Made by a program: the position numbers and the translations under genes. A model generated the notes under the pieces. That model searched no databases and was not told where the DNA came from. It saw only the letters and a program-made list of their open reading frames with translations. Source: Aspergillus flavus (Eukaryota; Ascomycota; Eurotiomycetes; Eurotiales; Aspergillaceae). Taken from it: a stretch of 64,000 nucleotides of DNA. Shown in pieces: positions 9,984 to 20,374 of the stretch. Where the stretch lies: the NCBI RefSeq assembly GCF_009017415.1, contig NC_092409.1, positions 186,001-250,000 on the forward strand, written 5' to 3'. Numbering within the stretch: position 1 is the stretch's first letter; each line of letters starts with the position of its first letter.

Positions 9984-12139
9984 ATGGCGCCAGACACAAC
10001 ATCGATCCCCGGTTACACGATCTTTCGTAAGGAAGACTACGACAGTGCCGCAGCTGCCGCGGTGACACCACAAGGAATTCCTCATCCACTTGGTAAGCTT
10101 ATCATGACATAGTAGGACAGGAAGCAGACACTAATGGTATCATAGATCAGCTATCGATTGCAGAGATCCCAGTGGCGGCAGCATTGTTCCGCGAATACGC
10201 CAGTCCGAAGCAACTCAAATTTAACTGCATCACTCTCCGTGAGCCTAAGAAGCAAGAGTATGCCGCTTTCAAACAAGGGAATGGGCCACGTCCCGACCGT
10301 CGCGCGTTCGCCATTGTCATCGACCGGCAGTCCGGGAGAATCGCTGAGGCCGTTGCCAATTTGACCAAGTCCAAGGTAGAAGAGTGGAAGGACGTCAATG
10401 ACGCCATGCCAACTCTCACCCTCGAAGATCTGGATATCTTGGAGGGCCTTGCGCGCAAGGATCCTCGCGTTATCCAAGCATGCAAGGAGATCGGAATCAC
10501 CGACATGTCAAAGGTGTACATTGATGCCTGGGCGATCGGCATTGACGAGCGTTGGGGCTTTGAGCGTCGTCTCCAGCAGGGTCTGGCATACTACCGTCAC
10601 TCTGAGTTCGATAATCAGTACGCCCATCCTTTGGACTTCTCGATCGTTGCCGATACCGAGCGAGAGGAGATCCTCAGTGTGGATGTCCGCTATGTGAATG
10701 GAGAACGCACAGCCATGCCGCTTACCGAGCACAACTACCTGCCCCAGTTTATTGGAGACAAGTACAACCATGACCGACTAAAGCCTATCGATATCACCCA
10801 ACCTCAAGGTGTCTCGTTCCAGATGAAGGGTAATGAGCTTTCCTGGGCCGGCTACAAGATGCACATCGGGTTCAACTACCGAGAGGGTATCGTCATCTCA
10901 GACGTCCGCGCGCATGATCCTTACCAAGACCGCGAGCGTACTTTGTTCAACCGAATCAGTGTGGTCGAGATGGTGGTGCCTTATGGTTGCCCCGAAAAGC
11001 CTCACCACAAGAAGCATGCATTTGATGTGGGTGAGTATGGAAGTGGCTTCATGAGCAACTCATTGAAGCTTGGTTGTGATTGCAAGGGCGCGATTCATTA
11101 CCTGGACGGAGTGATGGCCCTTGCAAGTGGTGAGGCCGCAGTTGTCAAGAACGCCATCTGCATTCACGAAGAGGATAATGGCCTTCTGTATAAACACACA
11201 GACTTCCGAGACGGCACAGTGATCTCCGCCCGCGATCGGAAGCTCATTATCTCGCAAATCATTACCGCGGCCAACTATGACTATGGCTTCTATCATATCT
11301 TCTCTCTTGACGGAACCTACAAGCTCGAAGTTAAGCTCACCGGCATGTTAAACACCTACCCGTTGCATTCCACCGAACAGGCTGCACCATACGGAACCGA
11401 AGTGGCTCCTCAAATCACCGCTCATAACCATCAGCACATCTTCTCACTGCGTATTGACCCTGAGGTAGATGGTCAAAACAACTCCGTTGTCCAAAACGAC
11501 GCTGTTGCATCAGACTATCCAGTGGGATCTCCGCAGAACTTCTACGGCAATGCCTTCTACAGCAAGAAGACACCACTTCGCACATCCCTGGAAGGTGCCG
11601 CTGATTACTGCTACGAAACCAATCGGACATGGGATATCATCAACCCGAACTCCATTAACCCATCTGCTAAGAAGCCCGTTGGGTTCAAGATCATCAACAC
11701 ATCCTGCCCTCCCTTGTTAGCGAAACCGGGTGGTGTCGTCCACACGCGCGCTGCATTCGCACGCAAGCCTCTATGGGTGCTTCCCTACAAGGATTATGAA
11801 TTGTTTCCTGCCGGGAACTACGTCTGCCAGTCGACTGGTCAGGAGAATCACCCTCACAATGAGACCATTCTTGACTGGGCAAAGAGGAATGAGTCTATCG
11901 AGAACACAGATATCGTCTGTTACCTCCAGTTTGGCCTGACCCATTTCCCACGCACTGAGGATTTCCCCATCATGCCAGCTGAGCCTGTCAGCATCATGCT
12001 ACGCGCTTCGAACTTCTTTATCAAGAATCCTGGTCTTTGGGTTCCTCCTTCGTCAGTGTGTGTTGATACTATGTCGCGCAACGCTTTCTCTACTTCATGC
12101 TGTGCGGGCAGTAAGCCAGGGGATAGCTCCAGGTTGTAG
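9984..12139 (+). CDS. Copper amine oxidase, likely peroxisomal
   Basis: Two exons, 9984-10092 and 10146-12139 (53-bp intron whose splice joins HPL to DQLSIAEI), about 700 residues, full family length. The enzyme oxidises primary amines to aldehydes with release of ammonia and hydrogen peroxide, using copper and a topaquinone made from one of its own tyrosines. Seen: catalytic-base Asp330 in AFDVGEYGSG; the topaquinone Tyr414 in AANYDYGFY, 84 residues on, the spacing of the family; copper ligands His465 and His467 in NHQHIF and a third His636 in GLTHFPRTEDFP. The last three residues are SRL, a type 1 peroxisomal signal; peroxisomal location would place the peroxide beside catalase, as in yeast amine oxidases. 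All key residues are present. The preferred amine is not readable. Confidence 0.96.
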
Positions 12140-12758
12140 GTTGCCGAGGGCTCATGCTTCGCACGATGTAGTATACCATCGAGAATGATGTGCAAAAGCA
12201 GTTATGATATGTAATCTTACTTGAGCATCAAAGATAATCTTCTTTCCATTACACTTTATATTTATCTTCGATCCTTGTATTCGTTGTCTGATGTAGGCGG
12301 TTTGGTAGTAGAAGGGCGAACAAGACATAATGCTTTACAGCGCCAGATAACAAATCGCCTTCAGGGCTGACTTTCGTCTCGTGATCTCCAGGATCATCAG
12401 TTTACTGGGATCGCTGATTATCTGATCTAATAAAGGTTTCAGAATGAAAGACTGAGCAAATCATAAAAAGCAATTTTTTTGTTCTTTTTTCTAGTTTTAT
12501 ATCACTCCAACTCCGCATTAAACATTAACCACAGTAGACCCAAAACTCAAACAAGAACGCGTGACAACATCTATCGCCTGTGTCGCCGTTTCTCTCTCTC
12601 TCCCTTTTTTTACTTTTCCTTTCTTTTCTTTTCTTTTCTTTTCTTTTCTTTTCTTTTCTTTTTTCTTTTTTCTTTTTTCTTTTTTTTTTTTGCCTTTGCC
12701 TTTTCGCTTTTAAACCATGTACTAGCAGTAACCAAACTATCGGCCATAAGGTAATGAA
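12140..12758. other. Intergenic between convergent genes
   Basis: 3' ends of the amine oxidase (plus strand) and ankyrin gene (minus strand). It contains a long pyrimidine microsatellite listed separately, and no gene. Confidence 0.5.
12614..12691. repeat. Pyrimidine microsatellite, (CTTTT)n then T-rich
   Basis: About nine tandem CTTTT units on the plus strand run into CTTTTTT units and a T run. It lies just past the stop of the minus-strand ankyrin gene, so it is an A/G-rich tract in that gene's 3' region. Frames read through it (poly Phe/Leu/Ser) are artefacts. Confidence 0.9.
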
Positions 12759-13694
12759 TCAGACTGGCGTCCAGTTATGGGCCTTCTTCACTGGTCGTTC
12801 CGGATCATCAATCCACTTCAACTCATACACATTATAATTGATCAACATGACCTCAATTTTCCCCTTCTCCTCATTAATCAAGAAAGTATCAACCCCATCC
12901 AGAACCTGCAGATTATTCTCATAATCATGATACTCCCAACGCTCCGTCACCCACTGACCCTTCGGAGCAACATGGGTACCAGTGATATTATACTGGGTAG
13001 TGGGCAAGACACTATTCAGCAATCTAGCAGACTCCTTGATGCCAGCATGACCCTGCAAGGTGCGATCGAAGGTGCCGCAAAAAGCCATCTTCAGTTTCTT
13101 GGAGTAGTTTCGTTCAATATCCTTCGGGATATCACCGATATACCGGAGGAGGATATGTTCCCAGTAGACCTCCGAAACAGTCCGATCGGTATCTGGCTTC
13201 AGGTTGCCCGAGATAAGGTTATCCAACACCGTTTGGGGAGGCTTGCTGGCAGGGTCTTCGATGTTGTTCGACATCTTTGCGAACTGGGCTTTCAGCCATT
13301 CCTCGCCCTTGGGTAGACGGGGATCGGTGATGATCATTTCCGGGTAGGCATCGACAAGCCAATTGGCAATGTCTTTGTACCCTTTGTCCAGTGTAAGCTT
13401 GATGATGGTGTAGCTGTTACTGTCGCGGAGATTGACATTTGCGCCTCGCTTGCATAGCAACTGCACGGCTTCGAGTTTGCCGGAGACGGCGGCCACAATC
13501 ACCGGAGTGTACTTGTCATGCTTCTCGCATTGCTCGTCAATCTTTTTGGGATCCTTATCCAGGATCTCTTTGATCTTGTCGAGTTCGCCCTTTTGGGCGG
13601 CGGCGAAGAGCGGACCGCAAACATTGAAGTCCGGGTCGCTGGTCTTGCCGCTTTTGACAGGCTGAGGACCGTTCTGATTCACAGCGGAAGGCAT
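12759..13694 (-). CDS. Ankyrin-repeat protein with C-terminal NTF2/SnoaL-like domain
   Basis: An intronless frame; I start it at ATG 13694 (MPSAVNQNGPQPVKSG), giving 311 residues. The frame stays open upstream to 13838, but that extension is hydrophobic and looks like 5' UTR. Residues about 28-125 hold two or three ankyrin-type repeats (PLFAAAQKGELDKIKEIL, YTPVIVAAVSGKLEAVQLL, a third weaker one). Residues about 170-305 (EVYWEHILLRYIG..., GTHVAPKGQWVTERWEYHDY, VDTFLINEEKGKIEVMLINY) have the pattern of an NTF2/SnoaL-like fold that can bind small ligands or form dimers. No catalytic set is evident. The fold call for the C-terminus is inference from the strand pattern. Likely a cytosolic scaffold or ligand-binding protein. 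Confidence 0.75.
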   Translation of the reverse strand: MPSAVNQNGPQPVKSGKTSDPDFNVCGPLFAAAQKGELDKIKEILDKDPKKIDEQCEKHDKYTPVIVAAVSGKLEAVQLLCKRGANVNLRDSNSYTIIKLTLDKGYKDIANWLVDAYPEMIITDPRLPKGEEWLKAQFAKMSNNIEDPASKPPQTVLDNLISGNLKPDTDRTVSEVYWEHILLRYIGDIPKDIERNYSKKLKMAFCGTFDRTLQGHAGIKESARLLNSVLPTTQYNITGTHVAPKGQWVTERWEYHDYENNLQVLDGVDTFLINEEKGKIEVMLINYNVYELKWIDDPERPVKKAHNWTPV

Positions 13695-15261
13695 GATGAA
13701 GAGTAGACTTAAAGATATGACTGATTGCAATTGGCTTGATGTAAGGATGCTTAAGAGTGTCTTGATTAAGATGATAGAGAGTGAATTGGACCGTGACATT
13801 GCCTCCTTAAATATTCGAGCATCCTCCTCAACTTCCAACGGGATGCAGATTTACCCTCTCCATGCAGGATCTCCAATCCGATATGCAACGGTGTCATAGG
13901 ACGTCAGGGTAGCAAATCTGATGTAATTGCGGATGGAACGAGGAGCTCTTTGTCATGTTCGTAGCATCGGGTCTAGCGGATGAAGAGCAGTGACCGTGAA
14001 TTCGCGGTTACATTTGTTCTCGACTTCGAGTACTTTCAGAGGATCGAACCATTACCAGAGCGAGCCATTACCATTACCGTCGATCTGATGGTCTAGAATC
14101 GGTATTCATGGAATCATGCTGTGTCAAAGTCAAAAGACATGCCATGTCTAGACTGATCGTAGTGGAAAACATGACATCTTGCTCCCGATCCGGGCTCCCT
14201 GAGGAATCTATTTTGGGAAAGGAGTAGCATCTCCCATTATCAACATGTTACGAAGTGGCGCATGTCCCATCGTGTCTATCTATGGTACTTGCGTTGACTG
14301 GTTGGGCTTGGTTGTCTATCCAAGTGACAGCTGTCTATGTCCGTGCCATCTCTATTTTGCCTCCCGGACATAGGGTTCCACTTCATAGACTACTGGCATA
14401 CGCTTGGTGTCATATCTTGTGGTACAGTCCTGCAGGAAGTTGGCAATGTACTTCCGCTTTGGGTATGTTTCGCTGCGAACGTAGACGAAAGTAACATCAT
14501 GGAGATGTCTGGAATGCTATCTTGCTTGCCACACACGTTTTCTGTATGCTCTAGAATAGGATGGACGTCATCTACTACTCATACACTCCCTTTGACGTGT
14601 CTTGCATGGCACGGTCTCCTACTGAAGTCGAGTGGACAGTGGAGACGAGGCATAATATAGGACTTACCGTTGCATGTCAGGATCAACTCCTGCTTCTTGT
14701 AAGTCCGAGCACCGCACGGCCAGACCTCTTCCTTGCTTCTGACGCAGTGTAGGACTCTACCGTGAGCATTGGCCATAGACCCCCGACAACCCGCTACCTA
14801 GTGCTCCGCATAGTCGAGTGGCAGAGAACTGAAACCGTTACACACGCCGCACTTCTGACGAGGTTGCAATTACCGATGTAGTTGGCCCTGTGGACAAATT
14901 ACCCTTGTCCTACGGTCATGGAGATTCAACTGCCCCAGAACTCTGAATATGGACACTTTGATGTCTTTCACTCCTTCCGAGGCTGTTTCTTTGACTAGGT
15001 GATGTCACTCCAGTAAATTACCTTCCGCACAAGAGCAGCATATTACCCATTCGAGCCTCTCAAGGTCGAGCATTATCAAGTCATAGAAGTGGAATACTGT
15101 AGAGCTTAACGTCTTGTTAGCCCCGGTCGAGGTAGCTGGGAAGTACATACGACAATCCCATATGATGTTGACTCTTTCAATGTGTATATCCCATATTGAA
15201 GCTGGGTAGTAACTTAACATCACAAGGTAAGCCCCTGGTCAAGAATCCTACAATCACCACC
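13695..15261. other. Intergenic, about 1.6 kb, no supportable gene
   Basis: Several short frames occur on the minus strand at 14579-14776 and 15005-15220, some Cys-containing, with an intron-like segment (GTAAGT...CTTCAG) near 14606-14650. They do not join into a protein I recognise. They could be remnants of a small secreted protein gene, but the evidence is too thin to call. Confidence 0.35.
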
Positions 15262-17227
15262 CTAGCTTTTATCCTTCTCCGACAGAATCTCCTGTTGACT
15301 ATCCGAATCCTCCCTCAAGAACGTCTCCTTATCCAAATCCCGATACATCCAATAAAATACCCCGGCCAGAATCACCCCGGGGACAGCAGTCCCCACAAAC
15401 GGCCAAATAAGATGTGGATCCGCCAACGCCGGAACAACAGCCTGACTGATGGCGGACGAGACGGCAGACATAAAAAGGAAGAGAGCGACGACCAACGCAC
15501 GCATACTCTTCGGAGACCGCGAGAAGGACAGTTCGTATCCGCTGACGACGGCGAAGAGCTCTGAGAGGGCCTGGAGAACGTACATTGGGATCTGGGCCCA
15601 GACGGAGAGCGGGGAGACGCCGCTGCCGATGTCACATTCTGTCGCGTAGTAGCCGCAAGGTGAGGTTTCGTAGACGCGCCATTGGAGGAGGGCGCCGACG
15701 ACACAGCTTAGAGCGGCGAGGATGAAGCCGAGTGTAATACGTTTAATAGGGCCAAATTCGATCCGATGCTTGCGAAGTAAAGGATAAAGACCATAGTTGA
15801 GGATCGGGGATGCGATGATGATAGTTAGAGGATTGAAGTTGCTAACGAGGTCGTTCGGTGCACCTTTGGTTGTCATTGATCCAGCTTGCGAGTTGGTAAT
15901 ACTTCCGATGCCTCCGTTGTTGAGATAATAAAGGGGGTAGAAGAGGAAGATTTGGCAAGCGACCAGCGTGCGTCGAACATCGTCCACGAACCCGTCGTTC
16001 CAGCTGATCGGTTTTCCCTTGTATGATGCGATCCCCTTCCGCGCAAGCTCCGATGGCTTGACTGAGTCGAAATACGCCTCCGATCCGAACTTCCGGAACC
16101 CATTTTGTTGGATGGCCAATTTGATAACACGCAAGGTGTCTCCCAGAATGTTCCCTTGTGGGGGGGTTTTAATTGTCTTCTTGTATACCAACGCCAGGAT
16201 AATTGGCATCAAGAAGTAAATAATGCCGGGCAGCAGGAATGCCAGCCAATATCCGACACGCTTCGCGGCGTAGCTGGTCGCCAGCCCGAAGAAAGCACCT
16301 ACGTTGATCAGAGCTACAAGGGTGAAATAATGTTAGCCCTCGTCTGGCATGCAAGATGAATTGATATGAGCCTACCGTAGAATGTAAGTGTAAGTCGTTG
16401 GATAGTGGTTTCAGGGTGCACAATGACCCGTTCTCCGGACTTGAGCGTCTTAATGTAAGGATGCTTGAACGTGACTTGTTCCATGACAGTCGGGGAGATA
16501 TTCGGTTTGAATATACCTATAGTACTCGTCAGAATATGTTTGACATAAAGATAGGGAGTTGAAACCATACCTGCTCCCAATGCGAGAATCATCAAACTGA
16601 CAATGAACGGAGCCATGCCATGGCCGGCCTGTAATATGCTCGGAATCGCACCGACCACCATGATAACATGCGAAACACCGCAAATGACCACACCGATACA
16701 GATTGTCTTATACCGACCCAGTTTTGTATCCGCTAGCCAGCCACCAAAGATGGGAATACAGTACGCAAGGAACTTGAACAACAGCGTCAGGGCGGACGAG
16801 ACCTGCAATCCCTGCCCTAATGCTCCTGCTGGCTTCTCGGACCCTGGCGCCGACGCTCCCGCACCATTCCCACCAGGCGGAAGAGGGTATTGAATGAAAT
16901 TCTGAAAGACCCAGGTGCAGCCATAATAGGAGGCACGTTCTGCAAACTCAACGGTGCAGAGCCAATACCCGGATCCTGATACAGGGCCCGCGACCTTGCG
17001 TAGGGTATATAATTCCTCCTCGGTGGGCGCTTGACCCAGATACTGGTCACCATCGTAGACGGGCTCGGTCGTGGACGGAGAGGCCTTTTCTTCGTCTGAT
17101 ACGGTGAACACTGCCTTCTTATCTCCACTGAACGAATTTGATTCTATGGGGTCCTGGGGAGCTAGTGTACGGTTAATTCAGGTTCACTTGGACAGAAGAG
17201 GCGAATGAATTGCTGTCACTAACCCAT
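15262..17227 (-). CDS. POT/PTR2-family proton-coupled peptide transporter
   Basis: Predicted exons: 17227-17224 (ATGG only), 17161-16571, 16516-16376, 16313-15262; about 595 residues. The large exons are certain. The four-base first exon is inferred: no ATG exists in frame upstream in exon 2, and splicing ATGG to the acceptor at 17162 gives MAPQDPIESNSFSGDKKAVF in the right phase. POT proteins import di- and tripeptides with protons through 12 membrane helices. Seen: the ExxER proton-coupling motif in VEFAERASYYGC, the second family signature FYALINVGAFFG, a long loop with QQNGFRKFGSEAYFDS, and polar ends. A GATA-type site and a TATA-like string lie about 90 bp before the start, fitting nitrogen control as known for fungal peptide transporters. 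Its neighbours are an FAD monooxygenase and an OPT transporter. Confidence 0.93.
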
Positions 17228-18140
17228 GGTTTAGTGCAGCGGAGAGTCACAGCGCTGAAATATATCCTTTCCCCAGATGAGCACGGAAATGGCACTGTAG
17301 GAATATATAACATTATCAGCAGGCCACATATCAATGGGAAGATGCATCTGTGCATCCCCAGTTCGAACGAAAGGGAGGATCTAAATGTAACCCTAACGAT
17401 ATGCCATTATGGTGGCGATGATGTGATTGGGAATATGGCTTCGACCTGCTATCTTCTGCATGTTGCCCTACAACACTGGCCGATTACTAGATTAAATCAC
17501 GAAAGAGGTGCATCAAATCACTCCAATTTGCATTCTAGCCTTGTCTTGGCGTCGCACGACCTCGATGTCTCTCGGCGGGAACCACCGCGATGGCGACATG
17601 AGTCCGGCAGATGATGTTATGCTTAAGAGAAACACATACATCAATGCCAAGTATCCGAGATTTACACAGGAACATCCCCGAAAAGACTCCGAAAGGGGAC
17701 CGGCGATCAAACTCGTCGAGCCACGTCCAAGATCAAGCGGCAGGGAGGGCTATCTAAGATTATCTCGACACTGCATGGGGAACAAATGACAACGCGGAAT
17801 AGCCCTTGTTAAGATTTTACTCTAAAGCAAACTTTAATTTTACCTGGGATTGCAAGGATCGGCTGGTGCCATTCACTTCATCATTGGTTCATAAATGGCG
17901 ACCGGCTGCCACTATCCCCAGGACGAGACATCTCGCCGGTTAGTCGCCACAAACAAATGCTCCTGCACCCCACTCACGAATCCTCTTCCTGGTTATTTTA
18001 CACAATATGTGAAGGATTACTCCGAAGTATGTTGCCTAGGCATGAAAACAGCCAATGGGCAGGTCCTAAAAGTAAGTCATATTCATCCAAGACCCCATTC
18101 CACTCAAACTATAACCCACAAGTGATAATAACCAACAGAA
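17228..18140. other. Intergenic between peptide transporter and monooxygenase
   Basis: Holds the promoter of the POT gene at its left and the 3' side of the monooxygenase gene at its right. No other gene seen. Confidence 0.45.
17313..17318 (-). promoter_or_regulatory. Possible AreA site TGATAA before the peptide transporter
   Basis: On the minus strand TGATAA fits HGATAR and lies about 86 bases before the predicted ATG, next to TTATATATTC (17301-17310). Nitrogen regulation of fungal PTR genes is established for the family; binding here is inference. Confidence 0.35.
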
Positions 18141-19382
18141 CTAGCGGAATAATTTGTACAAAAAATAGAAGATATAAAGATTCACAGCAATCACGGGGTA
18201 TAGTATACGGAAGGCCCACGGATGGATGCGATAGCGAACATGCCGGATCATCCACCGTTCGATCGACGCTCGCGGTGCTCCAGGGGTAAAGAACATGTCC
18301 TGCATCACGCCAACACTCAGCTCCTGACCTCTACGAGCCCGTTGAAAGGCGTCTTTCTCATACATCCGCAACGTCTCGTTGAGCGTACTATATCCGCCAT
18401 CGATGAACCCCCGAATCGCATCCGAGAGATTCATCGCGTCCTCGAATCCAAGGTTCACGCCTTCTCCAGCGAATGGTGGCATGAGGTGAGCTGCATCTCC
18501 CACGAGGGTTATAGCCGGATGGGCAGGCCACTGAAACCCAACTGGAAGCGTATAAATACGCCGAGTCATTTCGTATTCACTAGTGGGTGCCAAGAGTTCG
18601 AGAAGCTCCGGTGCCCAGTCACGAAATTGCCTAGCAATCTGATGGCGCCGACATTCATCATCCGCCGAGAAAACCGCATCATCGTCTTGGCTTTCTGTGG
18701 TATAGACGGATACCTGGATGCTACCATCCCCGAGTTGCTGCCCCATGAGTGCCTTTCCGTCGGAGTACGCGTAGAGGGATCCTCGGTTAACAAGTTCAGA
18801 AACCTTCGGTGCGGTCTGAGCAGCATCAGGGATTGTAAAAGCATAACCTTCGACACCGCAGAATGACGGACGCACAGGCGTTAAAAAGCGGCGGATCCGG
18901 CTCCAGGCGCCATCAGCTCCCACAACCAGATCGAAGCCCTGCTCGATTCCTTGGGGGAAATGTAGCACATTCCCGTCTGATACACTGAGAAGTTTGTGGC
19001 CCCAGCGAATAGTGTCCTGTGGCAGACTATCAAGCAATAATTGCCTAAGGACCATCCGGTCGATCTCTGGACTGCCACGACTATTGTCAGACACTCCTTT
19101 TGCAAATTTCAGGTATCTGGTCAGGTTTTTGTCACACAGAAGCATCGCTTCACCGTCGAAGCGGGCGTGGCGAAGGAATTCAACATAGAGACCAGCTTTC
19201 TTCAATGCTGCAATGCCTGTTCCCTCGTGCAGATCCAGTGTTCCCCCTTGTCCTCGACTATCAGGCGATGCATCAGCCTCATATATAACCACCCGCACTC
19301 TTGGACAGTTAAGAAGCAGACGAGCCAGCAGACAACCTACCGGTCCTGCCCCGACAATAGCGATATTCAGACTGTGCGGCAT
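18141..19382 (-). CDS. FAD-dependent monooxygenase (TetX/PHBH-like group)
   Basis: Intronless, 413 residues from ATG 19382 (MPHSLNIAIVGAG). The frame extends upstream without an ATG, so this start is firm. Class A flavin monooxygenases hydroxylate organic substrates using NADPH and oxygen. Seen: the FAD-binding GAGPVGCLLARLL near residue 11, the loop RGQGGTLDLHEGTGIAAL typical of the TetX-like branch, the DG motif GADGAWSRIR, and the GD motif LVGDAAHLMPPFAGEGVNLG. The last 25 residues (FRILYPVIAVNLYIFYFLYK) are strongly hydrophobic and could anchor the enzyme to a membrane. TetX degrades tetracyclines, but fungal homologues act on many aromatic or polyketide substrates, so a drug-resistance role must not be assumed. 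It lies between two peptide transporter genes with no biosynthetic core gene nearby. Confidence 0.92.
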   Translation of the reverse strand: MPHSLNIAIVGAGPVGCLLARLLLNCPRVRVVIYEADASPDSRGQGGTLDLHEGTGIAALKKAGLYVEFLRHARFDGEAMLLCDKNLTRYLKFAKGVSDNSRGSPEIDRMVLRQLLLDSLPQDTIRWGHKLLSVSDGNVLHFPQGIEQGFDLVVGADGAWSRIRRFLTPVRPSFCGVEGYAFTIPDAAQTAPKVSELVNRGSLYAYSDGKALMGQQLGDGSIQVSVYTTESQDDDAVFSADDECRRHQIARQFRDWAPELLELLAPTSEYEMTRRIYTLPVGFQWPAHPAITLVGDAAHLMPPFAGEGVNLGFEDAMNLSDAIRGFIDGGYSTLNETLRMYEKDAFQRARRGQELSVGVMQDMFFTPGAPRASIERWMIRHVRYRIHPWAFRILYPVIAVNLYIFYFLYKLFR

Positions 19383-20374
19383 TATTCCAACAGGGCGATC
19401 GCTAAACTTTGAAATCTCTGGGATTGGCTCAGCTAAGAGTATCCGATGGTCTTGTACAAAGCTTGGCAATGCTTGGTGGCTTCACCAAGGCTGACAAATT
19501 TTATAGAACCGAGCAGTCCTGGGATCTTTCCCAGGCACAACAACGATATCTCCTAGCGACCTTAACGGTTTCAGGCACTGTGGGGAAATATTAACCAAAG
19601 GTCCGACCGAGACGAGAAGTGAATAACAATTTTCTAAGTACAAGTTCCTTTCACACAAGACACGCTATCAATCTCTGATGGTACCTGTGATGTCCGGGAA
19701 AAAATGGCAGCCTACGCGGCTTAGTTATAGCTCGCGAGTCGCCTAGTCTTACTTTCTAATCCCTGTCAGCCGCCCAGGATAAGGAGGCTGACAAGCACTT
19801 ATTACGTGTTTGGCCCCATAATGGTAAGATTCTGCGGATAGGCAACATAGATAGGGCAATGTGGAACCAGTGACCGCAGATATGTAGAGTGTTTGGCATG
19901 TTTACTTGGTTTTTCAACTTTACATGTCCTGTACCACGTGATGCGTTTCGTTTCCTGGTGCCTGAGGCCGAGTTTGATCTCCTCCTGGGCTCTAGATCAC
20001 ACGAGAATAGATATGAAGCCATGTTTGTGAGTATTGAACATATTGCTATTTGCACTAGATAACTGCGTTCCTTATGATAATGACAGTTTATTCGGTAGCG
20101 TTGTAAGATTTTGATTAGTCGGACACCATTTAGATTGGGGGCCGAAGTTATATATCACCGATTCCGAACATCCCGGCAATTATCTAGACTCTACCGCTTG
20201 ACTTCATTTAAATCTTTCGTAAAAATAAAAAAAGAAAAAGAAAAATTATAAAAGAAGGTTTAAGTAGCGTACAGTCCAATGAATCTTATTGATATTCTTG
20301 TATTAATACCATAATGTCGAATCATACATGTCCACAAATCCGATATATCCAGGATCCCGAGACTCTGAACCTCC
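19383..20374. other. Intergenic, AT-rich to the right
   Basis: No gene seen. Contains an 8-bp inverted repeat (TGTCAGCC at 19764-19771, GGCTGACA at 19786-19793) and an A-rich tract near 20217-20262. Confidence 0.45.
20217..20262. repeat. A-rich low-complexity tract
   Basis: Runs of A broken by single G or T on the plus strand, about 110 bp past the stop codon of the minus-strand OPT gene. Simple sequence with no coding potential. Confidence 0.7.

Noticed and set aside
12479..12837. Frames rich in Phe and Leu across the pyrimidine tract
   Set aside because: They are produced by the CTTTT microsatellite and have no other content.
15196..15704. Frames on both strands inside the last POT exon
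   Set aside because: Antisense or out-of-phase shadows of the transporter exon.
18141..19382. Reading the TetX-like enzyme as a tetracycline resistance gene
   Set aside because: Family likeness alone does not give the substrate; fungi are not targets of tetracycline in the same way.
18141..19469. A longer monooxygenase start at 19469
   Set aside because: The codon there is TTG, and no ATG occurs before 19382.
19764..19793. 8-bp inverted repeat as a transposon end or terminator
   Set aside because: Too short, with a 14-bp loop and no flanking duplication or gene end that needs it.
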